DNA of 64,000 bases from Yamagishiella unicocca (GCA_003116995.1 BDSL01000035.1:558001-622000), one strand, 5' to 3'. Positions 45,601-58,526 are shown, counted from the stretch's first letter. Program-made: numbers and translations. The notes: generated by a model from the letters alone, not told the origin.

Positions 45601-46734
45601 ACGCAAGACTGACCTAGAATAGCAACTTCAAACAGGCCGCAATGATTGGTAGCGCTATGCATTAGACATACACAGCATGAAGACGGGATGCCATCGGCTT
45701 GCTTTCCGCGCGACAAATGGACACCACACATGGCATCGGGCTTTCGAGTGGTTTCACGTCTGCGTTGTTATGGTGTCGCGTGCTGCTGTATGTAAAGCTA
45801 ACGAACCGTCTGCGCTCCGAACCGTCTGCTGCGCACGCAGTCGTCAGACACATGAGAATCATCGCCGACCGCCAGTACGGTATGCACCACGTGCATTGTA
45901 AACATTTAGCAACTTATCCTTATCAGTACCATCATATCTTATCCTTATCAGTACCGTCATATCTATTTACGCTGCTGCTGTCACGTTTACCGTACATAGA
46001 ACCTGCTCGGCTCTCTCTATATCCCGTGTGCCCCCAGGACGTTGCAGTGGGGGGTTGGAAGCTGATCCCACCGGCTTGGGCCCGGAGGCTTGGGTAGGCG
46101 TGAAAGAAGACCCAGGCGGCAGAAAGGTTCGGCAGAGTGTGTTCCGGAAGCAAGACACAGTTTCAATCTCCGTCCCAGCCCGGATAATCGATCGTTATTG
46201 TGGAGACGTGGTATGTTACCAAGCGGCACCAGCGAGCTTGAAGAGGGTGAGGCGCGGCCGAGTGCTGTGAGGCGCGGCCGAGGCGACGAGCGGCCCTTTT
46301 GACTTGGCGGCCGAGCGAGTCGAAGTGCGACGATGGAAACAGGAGGAGCAGCAGCGTCGTACGTGGCACAAGACGTGCACCTCCTCATCGTTGTTTTGCG
46401 TTCATCCGTGCGCTGTAAGGTGGTCGGTCACGACCCTCTCGCTACAGTACCTGCACACCGCCGGTCTAGCCTTTAGTTTGGGATGCACCGGATCATATCA
46501 CTCTGTATCCATGAAGACAAGCAAGCCCGTTAGTGTGCATCGAACCAGATTTCCTAACGCTCCTCCGTTGGGACTCCCAAGACGGCAGGTTTGGGCGAGC
46601 GTACAGTAGGTCAACGATGCTTCAGTTTAATTTGCGTAGGCGCAATGAACAGTCTTTGTTGCAGTGTTTTCATATGGTAACAACGGCTTTCACTGCGGGA
46701 GGGGGGGCCTACCAGGCAGGTGGCGGTTACAGTG
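45601..46734. other. Unassigned region
   Basis: No gene recognised. Short direct repeats occur (ATCTTATCCTTATCAGTACC at 45913-45960; GGTGAGGCGCGGCCGAGTGC at 46246-46280). Confidence 0.35.
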
Positions 46735-46930
46735 GGTTCCAGACCAAGAGGTAGAACCATCGGGCACATCGCCTGACACTGAGAAAGACGGAGGAGACAA
46801 AGACCGACGTGCACCGGAACAAAGGCGAACCACCAGAACACCAAATCGATAGGGCAGCAGCCAGTATCCCAGGGGGAATTTGCACTAGAGGCTCCCCTAT
46901 CAACCAACCTAACAGCCCAGCAACCCACAC
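46735..46930. repeat. Modular dispersed repeat, copy 2
   Basis: Module Q (CAGTGGGTTCCAGACC...GACACTGAG) is followed by module P inverted (GGGGGAATTTGCACTAGAGG, CTCCCCTATC). Confidence 0.7.
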
Positions 46931-47535
46931 GGGGAACGGCCATATCTTGAGAGGCTTCTTATCCACTTGAGCCTATCTTGAGCCGGTCTTGACCCCATGT
47001 TTTGTCGATCTTATGCTAAAGCTGAAGAGCTACAACCAAGACCCTCGGACGCAAGACGTTGGCAACGCACTTTGGTGAAGATGCAACCCAAGGTGCAGCA
47101 GAAGTAAAGCTTAAGACTAGCCCAATATTTGTCCCTAAGAAACCGTTACACAAGAACCTGACCAAGTACCCAAAGCAGAAGAACCTTTACCAAGCACGCA
47201 ATCAAGATGATTCCTAAGATATTTTCAACAATCGCAGCAGTGCGACCTGCACATTGCTTATATGTAATATAACATTAAACAGTGCATCATGTGAAGGGCA
47301 CGTCGTACGCGACAAAGTGTCGCGTACGACATTGTTAGTTACTGCGCCTGCTGTGAGCTGAAAACTTCTTCTACGATGAGCTGTTGCCGCCTTCAGCACT
47401 AATAATAACCGTATGCAATATACATATAAATTATCGATATTGCCAGGCAATAGCAATGCAGCAGCAGTGTTCGTCAATGTTTGACCAGGTGTCCACGCAT
47501 CCACCCTGCCACTTTTCCAGGCTTCTAGTGGAGCA
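46931..47535. other. Unassigned region with a hairpin
   Basis: CTTGAG/TCTTGAGCC-rich DNA at about 46940-47010. A perfect hairpin is at 47302-47330 (GTCGTACGCGACA, loop AAG, and its complement). No gene recognised. Confidence 0.4.
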
Positions 47536-48350
47536 ATGCATCTTTATAATTATATTTTAGGCAGGCCTGTTAAGTTCTGGGCGTCGCGCTTCAGCATTTT
47601 GCCTGGCGAGTTATGGTCAGCGAGCGAGGAAGGCGACCGTCACGAGCTGCCAGAGCTGCTCGCTACTCGCAGTCAGATGGAAGTTAGGACCACTGGACTT
47701 GTGCTGCCAGCAGTATAACAAAGCTCGAGAGCTGCCGGTGAGCAGGAAGACCATTGCTGACCTCAAACCCAAAGCTCTGCTTGCATGGCTTTATTTCCTT
47801 AATTGACAATTTTCATTATCTGAAATGATTCATTTACCTGGAATACATGCAGGTGACAAAGCGATCGAATCCTGCCAAGACTGGTTGACATCTATCTTAA
47901 GATCCTGGCTGCGCTGTATGCTGCCAACTTTGCTGAAGCATTTGGCAAATCACGCTGTGATGGTAAGCGTGGGAGTGGCGCCTGTTTTCTGCGTGTGTTG
48001 CCTGAGAGTGTTGCAACGAACTCCTTGATAGAAAACTACTTCAACTTATGGCAACAACCCTCGATGAAACCCACAGGACGTGCGGGACACACAGCTGGGA
48101 GAGGACTTTATGGATGTGGCAGGATATGGAGCAGAGAGCATGGAGCAGCGGCTTGCTGGATTTGGTCGTTGAGGAGCTGCAGCGTGGCATGGATTGTGAG
48201 CATCAGTGGTGTATGGGCCCTGCAGGGCTCAGCTGAGCAAGTGGCAGCATGGTCTGGATCCAGAGCAATACTTCGGTGCAACATGCCAGTTTGTAAGGAA
48301 GAACAGACTGACCCCCGTGGTGGAACATACTGGTTCCTGGGGTGACATGT
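47536..48350 (+). other. Possible exons of an unrecognised plus-strand gene
   Basis: Protein-like plus-strand stretches occur next to splice-like signals: QYNKARELPVSRKTIADLKP (about 47708-47800), LVDIYLKILAALYAANFAEA followed by FGKSRCD and a GTAAGC donor (about 47880-47963), and, after a CACAG acceptor, DVRDTQLGEDFMDVAGYGAE (about 48077-48140). Their phases could not be joined convincingly, and no family was recognised. They could be remnants of a degraded gene. Confidence 0.3.
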
Positions 48351-48622
48351 AACACTTTTTGCAGTGACAATGTCTTTAGTGATGTCAGCTTGAGCCTGGA
48401 TCTTGAGCCCAGCCTTGAGCTGGGCTCTTCGGTGTAACATCTTGAGCAGTTTACTTCACCCGGATCTTCAGCGGGGTCTTAAGCTGGGTTCTTGAGGGTT
48501 TCTCCCAAGAAGCCCTCTCAAGATGTGGCTTGGAAAATTGATTAAGATAATCTCAAGAGTGTCTCAAGACCTGCCGTTCCCGGAGACGAACCAGTGAAGT
48601 GGCGCAACGATGCTTGCATCGT

Positions 48623-48654
48623 GGCTGGTCCCGATGCTTGCATCGGGACCAGCC
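48623..48654. repeat. Perfect hairpin
   Basis: 15-bp arms GGCTGGTCCCGATGC and complement around a TT loop. It is preceded by a related CGATGCTTGCATCG palindrome at about 48608. Confidence 0.9.
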
Positions 48655-50443
48655 GCCTCTCATCCCGAAAAAGCACGGATCCCAAGCAGGGCTCAACGCG
48701 CATATAGAACCTGCTGGTGTTGTGAGGCGCCTCAAAAAACGAAAGATCGACATTTCCCTTGCAGCCTTCGGTGTTATCTGACTGCTAGGTTGACGAAGAT
48801 TGCATACAACGTATACACGTCTCAGCTTCCGTGTGGCCGTTGCCGCTGTTTGTGCTCGGGACCCTCGTTCGGGTTTTCAGTGGTCTCGCCGGGGTGGGTC
48901 CTTTGTTCCTGTGTCGTGTTCAGTGTCCTGCGATGTGTCCGATAGCTTTACCTTCGGGTCTGGAGCCCACTGTAACATGTGGTTATTGCATATGATGTGT
49001 GTTGGTCCCGCGAGTGATGAGGTCCCTGCCGGACGGTTCTCTGTGCATGTTTCCCGAGGCAGCGACCGGGCGGAGTGGTCAACCTGCAACAGTTGCTCCT
49101 ACTAATACTGTTGTTCCACAAACAGTGCACCGATCGTTCTTGGCTGGGCCTAGACGCACGGTGTCGGTCGGCAAGTTCATGTTGCTGATGGGAGCTGTCT
49201 TCGTACTTGAGTTACTAATAACCAGACTCGCAGTGGGTCAGGGAAGCGAAACGCGTTCCGACTAACGCCCAGTCCTCCACTGTATTGCGATATACGATGC
49301 ATCTCCAAACGTTTTCCTAATCGGCTTCCCTAGTCAGTGCCGACCCACAGGTTTTCATAACATACCCATTCGTTACTGTAGGTCCGAGCGGCTGCTGTGC
49401 CTGAAATATGCTCTTAATGTTCTGCTGGGGCTTCTGTACGACAACTAACGCAACCAATGGGACCGGCCTGCTGCCGCGGCAGTTCAGCCTTTCCCGTCCA
49501 ACTGCTCTGCCTGCCCCTCCCCCCCGTTTTTAAATCCGGCTTGCGCCGAGCTCGGTCCTCAGTCGCCGGCTGTGACATTGCACACACCGGCGCCAGTGAT
49601 GACCAGGCCCCAGCTCCCAGGTATCACCACCACCACCACAAACAACAACAACAAACACCAACACCGGATCTCCGGTCCCTCCTTTGTCTTGTTCAGTGGT
49701 CGGCGTACGTTCTACCCGATGGCCATACCATCCGGTCTGGGGCCCACTGTAATAATGCTCCTACTACATACGACCACTAATACTACGATTAATACTACCG
49801 GTATCACCGGCGGGCCAGGCCGGGCCCGACGTGCGGTGGCGAAGCAAGCGAAACGGCAACTGCTCAGGCCGGTGCACGCATAAGCAAGCGGAATTAACAC
49901 CCAGACACCAAGTACATATTCCATAATGCCGGCGGGACCGTGCATTTGTGGGGCCACACTCGACCCCCCAATGCTGGTGATGGGCATGATCAATAGCCAC
50001 CGTGCCATTGTGCAGCCGTTGTGTTATTGTGCGGGACCGTGCCATTGTGCCCCCGACCTCTCCCCCCATGACGACAGGACCACCAGCGCCCGTGCAGGAC
50101 ACCGACCATGCAATTACTACACAACCAACATTATTGCTAACTCGGTCAGACCCATCGTTGCGTCCTCCTAGCTAGCCGCCCGCCGCGCCACCGCCTCCTA
50201 GCCACGGGTCGCACCAGCCAGAAGCCAATGATCGCGGCTGACTTGCTGGCATAATGGCTCGACTGCGGCGAAGCAGCGCGCCAGCAAATAATTGCGCAGC
50301 AGGTTACCGGTGCACGCGTACATGACAACAGCGATCCGCAGCCGGGTAGAGCCGCCGCTGGCGCAGCAGTTCGCGGCGATGATGGAGGCGCACGCGGCGG
50401 GCGGCGGCGGAGGCAAGGGACCCGTCCTCCGGGTTCTCCGCGA
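48655..50443. other. Repeat-derived unassigned region
   Basis: Module Q of the dispersed repeat occurs inverted at about 48890-48985 (CAGTGTCCTGCGATGTG...TCTGGAGCCCACTG), with a weaker copy near 49670-49755. 49285-49350 holds a reverse-orientation relative of the Mot1 intron element (AACGTTTTCCTAATCGG...GTGCCGACCCACAGG). No gene recognised. Confidence 0.45.
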
Positions 50444-50836
50444 TTACTTCACTCGCTCCACCAGCGCCGCCTCCGTCACGGTGGCGGCGGCGCCAGCCGC
50501 CGCCACCGCGTGCGCGTCTTCCATGGCCTCCTCCTCGTCCACCCGCACCAGGCAGTGCACCTCGCCTTCGAATATCTGTGGGGTGACACCGGCATGCATA
50601 GCCACGCGACACACTACTAGGCGCTCTCCGTCCGGGGTCCAGGGAGTGAGAGCCGACTTGCTGTAAACAGCTGACAAGGAGCTGACTGCTAGCTTGCTTA
50701 AAGCTGGATCTAGCGAAGGATAGGGTTGTGTCTGGCAGTTGCATGCGGCAGCCGTCTCGGCACCCAAGTCCCCGGCCCCAGTCGCAAAGACACCGCAACA
50801 CGCAGCACCTGTCCGCGCTGACACGCACACATACAT
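50444..50836 (-). CDS. Unrecognised open frame, 130 aa
   Basis: An ATG at 50836 opens a frame of 130 codons whose second half looks protein-like (PDGERLVVCRVAMHAGVTPQ, IFEGEVHCLVRVDEEEAMED). Other frames here are also open because of GCC-rich DNA. No domain recognised and no clear neighbouring exons, so it may be a chance frame or an exon of a larger gene. Confidence 0.25.
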   Translation of the reverse strand: MYVCVSARTGAACCGVFATGAGDLGAETAAACNCQTQPYPSLDPALSKLAVSSLSAVYSKSALTPWTPDGERLVVCRVAMHAGVTPQIFEGEVHCLVRVDEEEAMEDAHAVAAAGAAATVTEAALVERVK

Positions 50837-52270
50837 CTACCCCGAATCCCTACACCGGACGTGCCGAAAGGTCACGGAGGCAGCAGATAGAGCCTCGAGG
50901 TATCGATTCGTGGTGGTGTCCCGCGTCGCCTTGGCCCGCATCGGATGAATCCTCGGTGAGGTTGAACAGCTGATCGTCCAGCTCGGGGCGTCGCTGCCAT
51001 CCCTCCAAGCCCCGAGCAGACCATCCACACGGGTCGGAACGAGGAACAACGATATGTCTGGTGCCCTCAAACCCACCGACGCCGTCTCGTATCTCCCGTA
51101 TTGGAGCCGACCGGGGCAACGGCCCGAACAGTGTAGAACACTTCATCATTTGCAGAGGAGGTGCGTCCACCGGCGGGTGCGGAGCGAGCAGCAGGTTGTG
51201 TGGTGGTGGGGAGCAGGTGGGGGGAAGCCGCCAGCAGGTGGTGTGGTGGTGGGGAGCAGGTGGGGTGAAGGCGTGGTGGGGCAGGTGGGGGGAAGCCGCC
51301 AGCAGCGAGTAGAGCCGTGGCGCGCGGTTGTGTTTCTTCGCTCGGCAGCAGCGAACTGTAGGAGGAGAGGGGTGCCGTCCAGGTCCTCGTGATGCCCCCT
51401 CGCTCCGTTCTGAAGCCAAATGACGACCTCTGCAGCAGATAGGCCGGTAGGGCCGCCAGACAGCTCCGTCCTGGGTGGCGGGCGCAACGTAGTGCGTGGG
51501 CGGCGGTTGATTGGGGCAGCAGCCTACGCCGTGAACGCGTGCCTGCTGCCGTACGTATATGCCGCACGTGGGCGGCACGCGCCTCGCTGCCGTACGTGCA
51601 GCCGGCCGCGGCGACGGCGGGCAGTGACTGGAGGCGATGGTGGAGGTCCAGCGGCATGTCGGCTGTCAAGTAGCGACGGAGGCGGTTACGGGATGGCGGT
51701 GGTGACTACGACGTTGGTTAGCGGGCGGCGGCGGCAGCTGGTTGCCGCCGCCAGATAGACCGACGGCGGTGTGGAGCCCTCTTGGAACGTACGCACGGTA
51801 ACCTGCGACGACACGCCAGGTGCGCTCCCAAGTTCGGAGCGCAGTACTCGTACGTAGGAGATGACGTAGGGCGGGCTCGGGCGATGCAGGGCGGGCGCGG
51901 GGCAGGAGTGCAAAAACAAACCCCCGGGGGAAGGGGGTGGAGGAGGTGGGTGCATGTAGCAGTAGTATAGTTAGTGCCGGTTCATCTTAGCGACGGTGGT
52001 CGCATATAGGCGCGAGGGTCGGGCGACAAATGTAAAGCAGGGTATACAGGTATGTAAAGCAGGGTACACAGGTGACGACAGCAACAGGCGGTATCCTACT
52101 ATTTGTGGCACCCAAACCCGCCCTGACGAACTGCTGCTGCCCAACTAGCTTAGGTGCCCGGACCCGCTCTTGCTTGCCGCTGGCCTGCATACCGGTACCC
52201 TGCCCTCGCTCACCTACCTGCTGAAACTGATCACTAGGATGCCAGGGAGACCAGCAGGACGGCTGCTGGC
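50837..52270. other. Unassigned GC-rich region
   Basis: A minus-strand stretch at about 51700-51815 after a CGCAG acceptor-like site (TVRTFQEGSTPPSVYLAAAT) is the most protein-like segment, but no gene model could be built. A GGTGGGGAGCAGGTGGGG tandem repeat lies at about 51205-51300. Confidence 0.3.
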
Positions 52271-54515
52271 GACACTTAAGAGCGCGCCGCTGCCGTACAC
52301 CACATGGGGTCCTACGGGAGGAAGGGGGAACGCGGTGGGGCAGGGGAGGGGTGCGAAAGAACGAGTCAGCACCCGAAGTACCAGCAGAGAGAAAATGCGA
52401 TGCGATGTGTCCGCTACAAAACACACAAAAACACCTCACAAAGCCAGGACCAGTCGAAGGTGGAACGGCGGCCGCGCAGTAAAAACGCCTAGCCTCCCAG
52501 ACGGCTGCTGCTGGCGACACTTAAGAGTGCGCCGCTGCCGTACACCACATGGGGTCCTAAGGGAGGAAGGGGGAACGCGGTGGGGCAGGGGAGGTGAGCG
52601 AAGGAACGAGTCAGCACCCGAAGTACCAGCAGAGAGAAAGCATGCGATGCGATGTGTCCCATACGAGACACACGAAACACCTCACACAGCCAGGACCAGT
52701 CGAAGGTGGAACGGCGGCCGCGCAGTAAAAACGCCTAGCCTCCCAGACGGCTGCTGGCGACACTTAAGAGTGCGCCGCTGCGGTACACCACATGGGTTCC
52801 TACGGGAGGAAGGGGGAACGCGGTGGGGCAGGGGAGGCGAGCGAAAGAACGAGTCAGCACCCGAAGTACCAGCAGAGAGAAAGCATGCGATGCGATGTGT
52901 CCCATACGAGACACACGAAACACCTCACAAAGCCAGGACCAGTCGAAGGCGGCCGCGCAGTAAAAACGCCTAGCCTCCCAGACGGCTGCTGGTGGCGACA
53001 CTTAAGAGTGCGCCGCTGCCGTACACCACATGGGTTCCTACGGGAGGAAGGGGGAACGCGGTGGGGCAGGGGAGGGGAGCGAAAGAACGAGTCAGCACCC
53101 GAAGTACCAGCAGAGAGAAAGCATGCGATGCGATGTGTCCCATACGAGACACACGAAACACCTCTCAAAGCCAGGACCAGTCGAAGGCGGCCGCGCAGTA
53201 AAAACGCCTAGCCTCCCAGACGGCTGCTGGCGACACTTAAGAGTGCGCCGCTGCCGTACACCACATGGGGTCCTACGGGAGGAAGGGGGAACGCGGTGGG
53301 GCAGGGGAGGCGAGCGAAAGAACGAGTCAGCACCCGAAGTACCAGCAGAGAGAAAGCACGCGATGCGATGTGTCCCATACGAGACACACGAAACACCTCA
53401 CACAGCCAGGACCAGTCGAAGGTGGAACGGCGGCCGCGCAGTCAAAAAGCCTAGCCTCCCAGACGGCTGCTGGCGACACTTAAGAGTGCGCCGCTGCCGT
53501 ACACCACATGGGTTCCTACGGGAGGAAGGGGGAACGCGGTGGGGCAGGGGAGGGGAGCGAAATAACGAGTCAGCACCCGAAGTACCAGCAGAGAGAAAAT
53601 GCGATGCGATGTGTCCGCTACAAAACACACAAAAACACCTCACAAAGCCAGGACCAGTCGAAGGTGGAACGGCGGCCGCGCAGTAAAAACGCCTAGCCTC
53701 CCAGACGGCTGCTGCTGGCGACACTTAAAAGCGCGCCGCTGCGGTACACCACATGGGGTCCTACGGGAGGAAGGGGAAACGCGGTGGGGCAGGGGAGGCG
53801 AGCGAAAGAACGAGTCAGCACCCGAAGTACCAGCAGAGAGAAAGCATGCGATGCGATGTGCCCCATACGAGACACACGAAACACCTCACAAAGCCAGGAC
53901 CAGTCGAAGGTGGAACGGCGGCCGCGCAGTAAAAACGCCTAGGCTCCCAGACGGCTGCTGGCGACACTTAAGAGTGCGCCGCTGCCGTACACCACATGGG
54001 GTCCTACGGGAGGAAGGGGGAACGCGGTGGGGCAGGGGAGGTGAGCGAAGGAACGAGTCAGCACCCGAAGTACCAGCAGAGAGAAAGCATGCGATGCGAT
54101 GTGTCCCATACGAGACACACGAAACACCTCACACAGCCAGGACCAGTCGAAGGCGGCCGCGCAGTAAAAACGCCTAGCCTCCCAGACGGCTGCTGGCGAC
54201 ACTTAAGAGTGCGCCGCTGCCGTACACCACATGGGTTCCTACGGGAGGAAGGGGAAACGCGGTGGGGCAGGGGAGGCGAGCGAAAGAACGAGTCAGCACC
54301 CGAAGTACCAGCAGAGAGAAAGCATGCGATGCGATGTGTCCCATACGAAACACACGAAACACCTCACAAAGTCAGGACCAGCCGAAGGTGAAACGTACGG
54401 CGGCCAGGTAAGCAAGCCTCCCAGACGGCTGCTCGCTGGCGGCACTTAGAGAGTGCGCCGCTGCCGTACACCACATGGGGTCCTACGGGAGGAAGGGGGA
54501 ACGCGGCGGGAGGCA
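52271..54515. repeat. Satellite array of 235-245 bp units, nine full copies and one partial
   Basis: Units begin GACACTTAAGAGTGCGCCGC at 52271, 52516, 52759, 52997, 53232, 53475, 53720, 53963 and 54198; a diverged partial unit starts at 54441. Spacings are 245, 243, 238, 235, 243, 245, 243, 235 and 243 bp. Each unit contains GGCGGCCGCGCAGT, CACCCGAAGTACCAGCAGAG and CATGCGATGCGATGTG. Length differences come mainly from presence or absence of GGTGGAACG and of an extra GCT. Units 1 and 6 share a special variant (CGCTACAAAACACACAAAAAC), suggesting higher-order amplification. Open frames through it are not conserved because unit lengths vary in phase. Confidence 0.95.
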
Positions 54516-56540
54516 ATGACTTAGGGACATTACGAACGCTCAGTGCACGGTTTATGTTGAGTTTTTCACGACCAGGTTGGCTGGGCTTTAGGTATACAGA
54601 CGCTGTCAACCACGTCAACCACCATTACACACAGCTCCTTACAAGTGTAACAGTTGGACGTGCACTGACCAATACGAAGTGTAATGTGACTTCATAGGGA
54701 GGACGAATCAGCATGGCAAGGATAGGCCAAAAGGACGGAGGTCACCTCAGCTGTACTGGCGTTCGACTGCGGATTGAGCCTCCCACGACATATATGAGGC
54801 TCAGAGAGCCTAACGTATCAGGTCGTATGCTGATACTGATCCAGGAGCTTGAGACTCGAACCAGCTCGAACCACTCGGTGGAGTGGCGAAGTTCTGTGCA
54901 AGCATACTGTCTGCCATAGGTTGTGCACGACAGCCATGATGTAGAGCTCACGTAGTGTGTACCTGTGTAAGTAATGCGTGGAATGGATCTTGTAACGTTA
55001 GAGTCGCTAGTAGCGCATGCATGCCACAAGCCAGTTTGCCCTGCAACACATTTACGACGACAGCAGCTAACGTGCGAGGCGACATCAATCCACCATTGAA
55101 GATAGGACGGCTTATGGGTACTCTTGCCGTCAAGCGTGGTTAAAGGTGAGCTAGCACCATTTTGCAGAATCCGAGTGCGCAAGATGGCTTATCGCCAAGC
55201 AACCTCACCTCTGTCCACTATGAGTATAAGATGCACGCCGAGTCTCCGTCCCAAACAGCGACGATTTACTGTTGAACCGGATGCCTGTAGTTGGGCATAT
55301 GTATGGGCAAGGCAGGATTCTGCGTTCAGGTTAATCCATTCACGCATAAACAAGTAACAGCAATACATGGCTACTATATGTCTATACCTATGGTCAGAGC
55401 ACATGCGACTGTATGTTTGGGACTTTCTTGCGAGCATACGACAGCTGCCGTTGGGTTACCCTCAGAACCCATGCCTTCATAGATGTTGGTGGCGGTCACA
55501 CATGACAGGGATACGCAAACAATCCGTCTTAGTATTTCCTGGCGTTCTGACTCTAAAACTCTCGCCACTCGCCACTCGCTCTCACGGTCCCGGGAACGGG
55601 CGTCCCAAAGTGTTGGCAGCAATGTCTAGGCTCCCTTGGGTACCGCAATAAAGATCCCGACGCGGCGGAACTTGGAGGTCAACAAGCAAGTTATAACTCA
55701 GTGCGCCTTCCGAAAAATCAGATCCATAGCAGCAGGTGCAGCAGGTTGAACATATTTTCTCGAAGCGTTGCGCAAACAGTGCATGACGTGTAACATGACG
55801 AAGCGGGTCGCCTCCAGCAAAACCAAACAATTCTTCTTCAGTAACACAGTCTACAATGTCAAAGCGCACACCTAACGCGCCCACGATCGCGCCCTTCCCG
55901 CCCTTCCTCGCGCTCGTGGCTTTCCGTGGCTATGGGGGCTCTCCTAAAAGGAAAGCCTCAATAGGGCCCACGATCGCTGCTGGCTCCCAAGTGTTCCGCC
56001 AGCACCCGGTGCATCTAGGTAGCCGTCACGGTTAAAAATGACGTAGACGTGGTTTGCTACAGGGTCCGGGGATATGAAGTAAGGTCGGCACCACCATCGC
56101 AATCGCCTTCCTTATCGCCGTCACAACCGCTGCTAGCTGATGACGCCAGGTCTGTCTTGTGGTGCCGCGGCCCACGGCCCAACGCCATGGTCCTACCGCC
56201 ATCACCGCCACGACCACCGGCGAGGCTCCTGCGCCGGCCTGCTGACACCTTGGGCTTTCGTACCTGCTGTGAGAGTCGGTCGCCGCTGACGCTGACATGA
56301 CTGTAGCGAAAGCCGTCCTTGGAGGTTGCTTGGCGGTGTCCACGCCGACGGCGTAATCCGACGGCGGAGGTCAAGCCAACGCACCGTGGAAACATGAAAC
56401 GCACCGGGCTGGTACCCCCCTTCTAACCTACAGAATGGCCGAAAACAATCCCTAAAAGGACGGGGAAAAAAATGGACTTTGGGTCCCTGTAACCCTTCCG
56501 CAGGGCCCCCGACCTCTTCAGTGCGGCAGCCGGGTCTGCT
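54516..56540. other. Unassigned region
   Basis: No gene model possible. A minus-strand stretch without an ATG at about 55582-55884 is protein-like (EEELFGFAGGDPLRHVTRHA, FAQRFEKICSTCC) and could be a gene fragment; no family recognised. Confidence 0.3.
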
Positions 56541-56544
56541 ATGT

Positions 56545-57000
56545 GCGTTGGCGGTCGGTTCCCGATAGGGGAGCCTACAGCGCAAATCCCCCTTGGGGTG
56601 ATGGCTGCTGCTATTTTTGCCCCTGGGCTGTTGACTGGTATCTTGGTGGTTTGCCATCGCTGGCCATTGGTGCGCTGTTGCTGGGTTTCTGTGTTTTTCG
56701 TCACCTTCAGTGTCCGGCGATGTGCCCTATGGCCAACTGTGACAGTTATTACCCTTCGAAAGCACACTTAAAAAGTATCTTCGAAAGCAATCGACCGATA
56801 CAAGGGTCTTTTCAATCAAATTTGGCATTATGTTTGCGATCCCGAAAACAATCCCGAAAAGGACGGGGGGGGAAATTGACTTTGGGCCCCTGTAACCTTA
56901 CCAACTCTCGTAACAATTCCGCAGGGTCGATTCATAACTCACTTAGGTTGTTGTAACGGTTACACTGGGTTCCAGACCAAGAGGAAGAACCATCGGGCAC
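56545..57000. repeat. Modular dispersed repeat, copies 3 and 4
   Basis: Module P (GATAGGGGAGCC...GCAAATCCCCC, about 56565-56600) is followed by module Q inverted (TTCAGTGTCCGGCGATGTGC, about 56706-56730). A second module Q in direct orientation is at about 56965-57003 (CACTGGGTTCCAGACC). Confidence 0.65.
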
Positions 57001-58526
57001 ATTAGGTACCGTGCGGGGTATGGGTGGACAGGATAGGGCTCTGTCGAGAAACGTCTGGACGCTGGGCCTCTGGCGGCTTACGGTGGTATAAGCATCACAC
57101 ATCGCCGCACGACCTTCGCAACAGGACAGCACAACAGTTGTGCTGGCGTCTCGGTAAGCCCAGGACGGCCCAGATAGGCATACAGGTGGCCCCACGTCGC
57201 CCCGACAAACCCCACTCGTCGACCTTTTTCAAGCTTGATGTTCACGTTGTCTATCTGTTCTTCGGAGTTGCGTTAGTAAACCTGGACCGCGAGTTTCAGG
57301 GCTCTTATTGCACAGAGGGCTTACGCAGGAATTCCAGCGGCTGGGCTGGTTGGTTGGTTTGGGCGTGCGCGCAAACGGCTTGAACGGCTGCGTTGGCTAG
57401 GGTGGGCTAGCAGTCCAGCCAGGTCACACTAGCTTGGCGTCCTCTCTTCGGTTGGGTCGTTTCTTGCATGCCAAAGCATTTGGGGGACCTGGCGCGCGTC
57501 CAGTTGCGCTGAGCACGTGCCTCCTTGCAGTCAGCAGCTGCTGCTGTGGTGGCGGTAGGCCTGCGCTTGTCGTACACAATGCTGGCCTGGCGCTCCGGTT
57601 TCGCCGGTTGAGGGTTTCGCCGCAACTCCCCCCATGATTAGCGGCCACCGAATCGCACTACTAAATATTGCTCGAGATGGTGGATATCAGGTCCAGATGC
57701 TGGTTGTGCAGCGCCGAGCGGCCTACAACCGTGGCTGTCGTACATGATCACCCTGTCGTACTGCCTCCCGAGTTGTGTCGAGCCGCTGCTGCAACGCGCG
57801 CGCCGAGGCTCATTCGGGCAGCATCCCTACTTGAAGCTGGCGCTGGGCCTGTTATCAGGAGCCAGGTGTGAAGCATCGCTTACGTCTGTGGATCAGCTGT
57901 GTGCTGTGCTTCTTACATCGAACTCGTCACCTGTACTCCTGTAAGTTGTAAACAATCTCCGCCCAGCACCCGTGACGGATGACCTGAGACGGTCTGTACA
58001 GACCCGTGTTGGAGTCGTCTATATAGCACAAAGGGTGAAACGCCCAGCCACATTACGGTACTGCTGCGCTGTCAATCCTTCCACAATCGAATCATCAATT
58101 ATAGTCCGTCGTACATTAATTGGCAATAAAACATACATGAGACGTCTCGAGTTCCGGATTAACTCTTCGACCCACGCCGACCCCTGCATATCTTAATCCT
58201 GCGCGTCGTCACCCACGCCACGTCCCACTATCCCACACCGAACCATCGCCCAGCCTCGATACCGCGCTCGGTATTGCCGCCTGCTGCCGGCGACGGCCCC
58301 GCCTGTCCTTTCGCACTCAGCCGAGAGGAGCGACTGGTCATCCAGGTGGGCGCCCTCCAGCTCTGCCTCGCGTGCCGTCTTTTAAACCATAAACCCTATC
58401 ACGCCAGGCTGCCGCTACCCGCCCCAACCGCCGAAGCCCTGCACGTCAAAACCCCTCCCTACCTCCGCTGCAGGTAGCGCATAAGGCCTCGCAAGGCGAC
58501 ATGCACAAGAAACCCTTTCCCCGCGC
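57001..58526. other. Unassigned region, possible 3' UTR of the next gene
   Basis: No gene recognised. A minus-strand TGTAA at about 57911-57915 could be the poly(A) signal of the gene ending at 58527. Confidence 0.35.

Noticed and set aside
52304..54449. Protein repeats encoded by the satellite
   Set aside because: Unit lengths of 235, 238, 243 and 245 bp do not keep a reading frame from one copy to the next.
52271..54515. CRISPR array
   Set aside because: Units of about 240 bp are repeated throughout, without unique spacers or cas genes, in a eukaryotic sequence.
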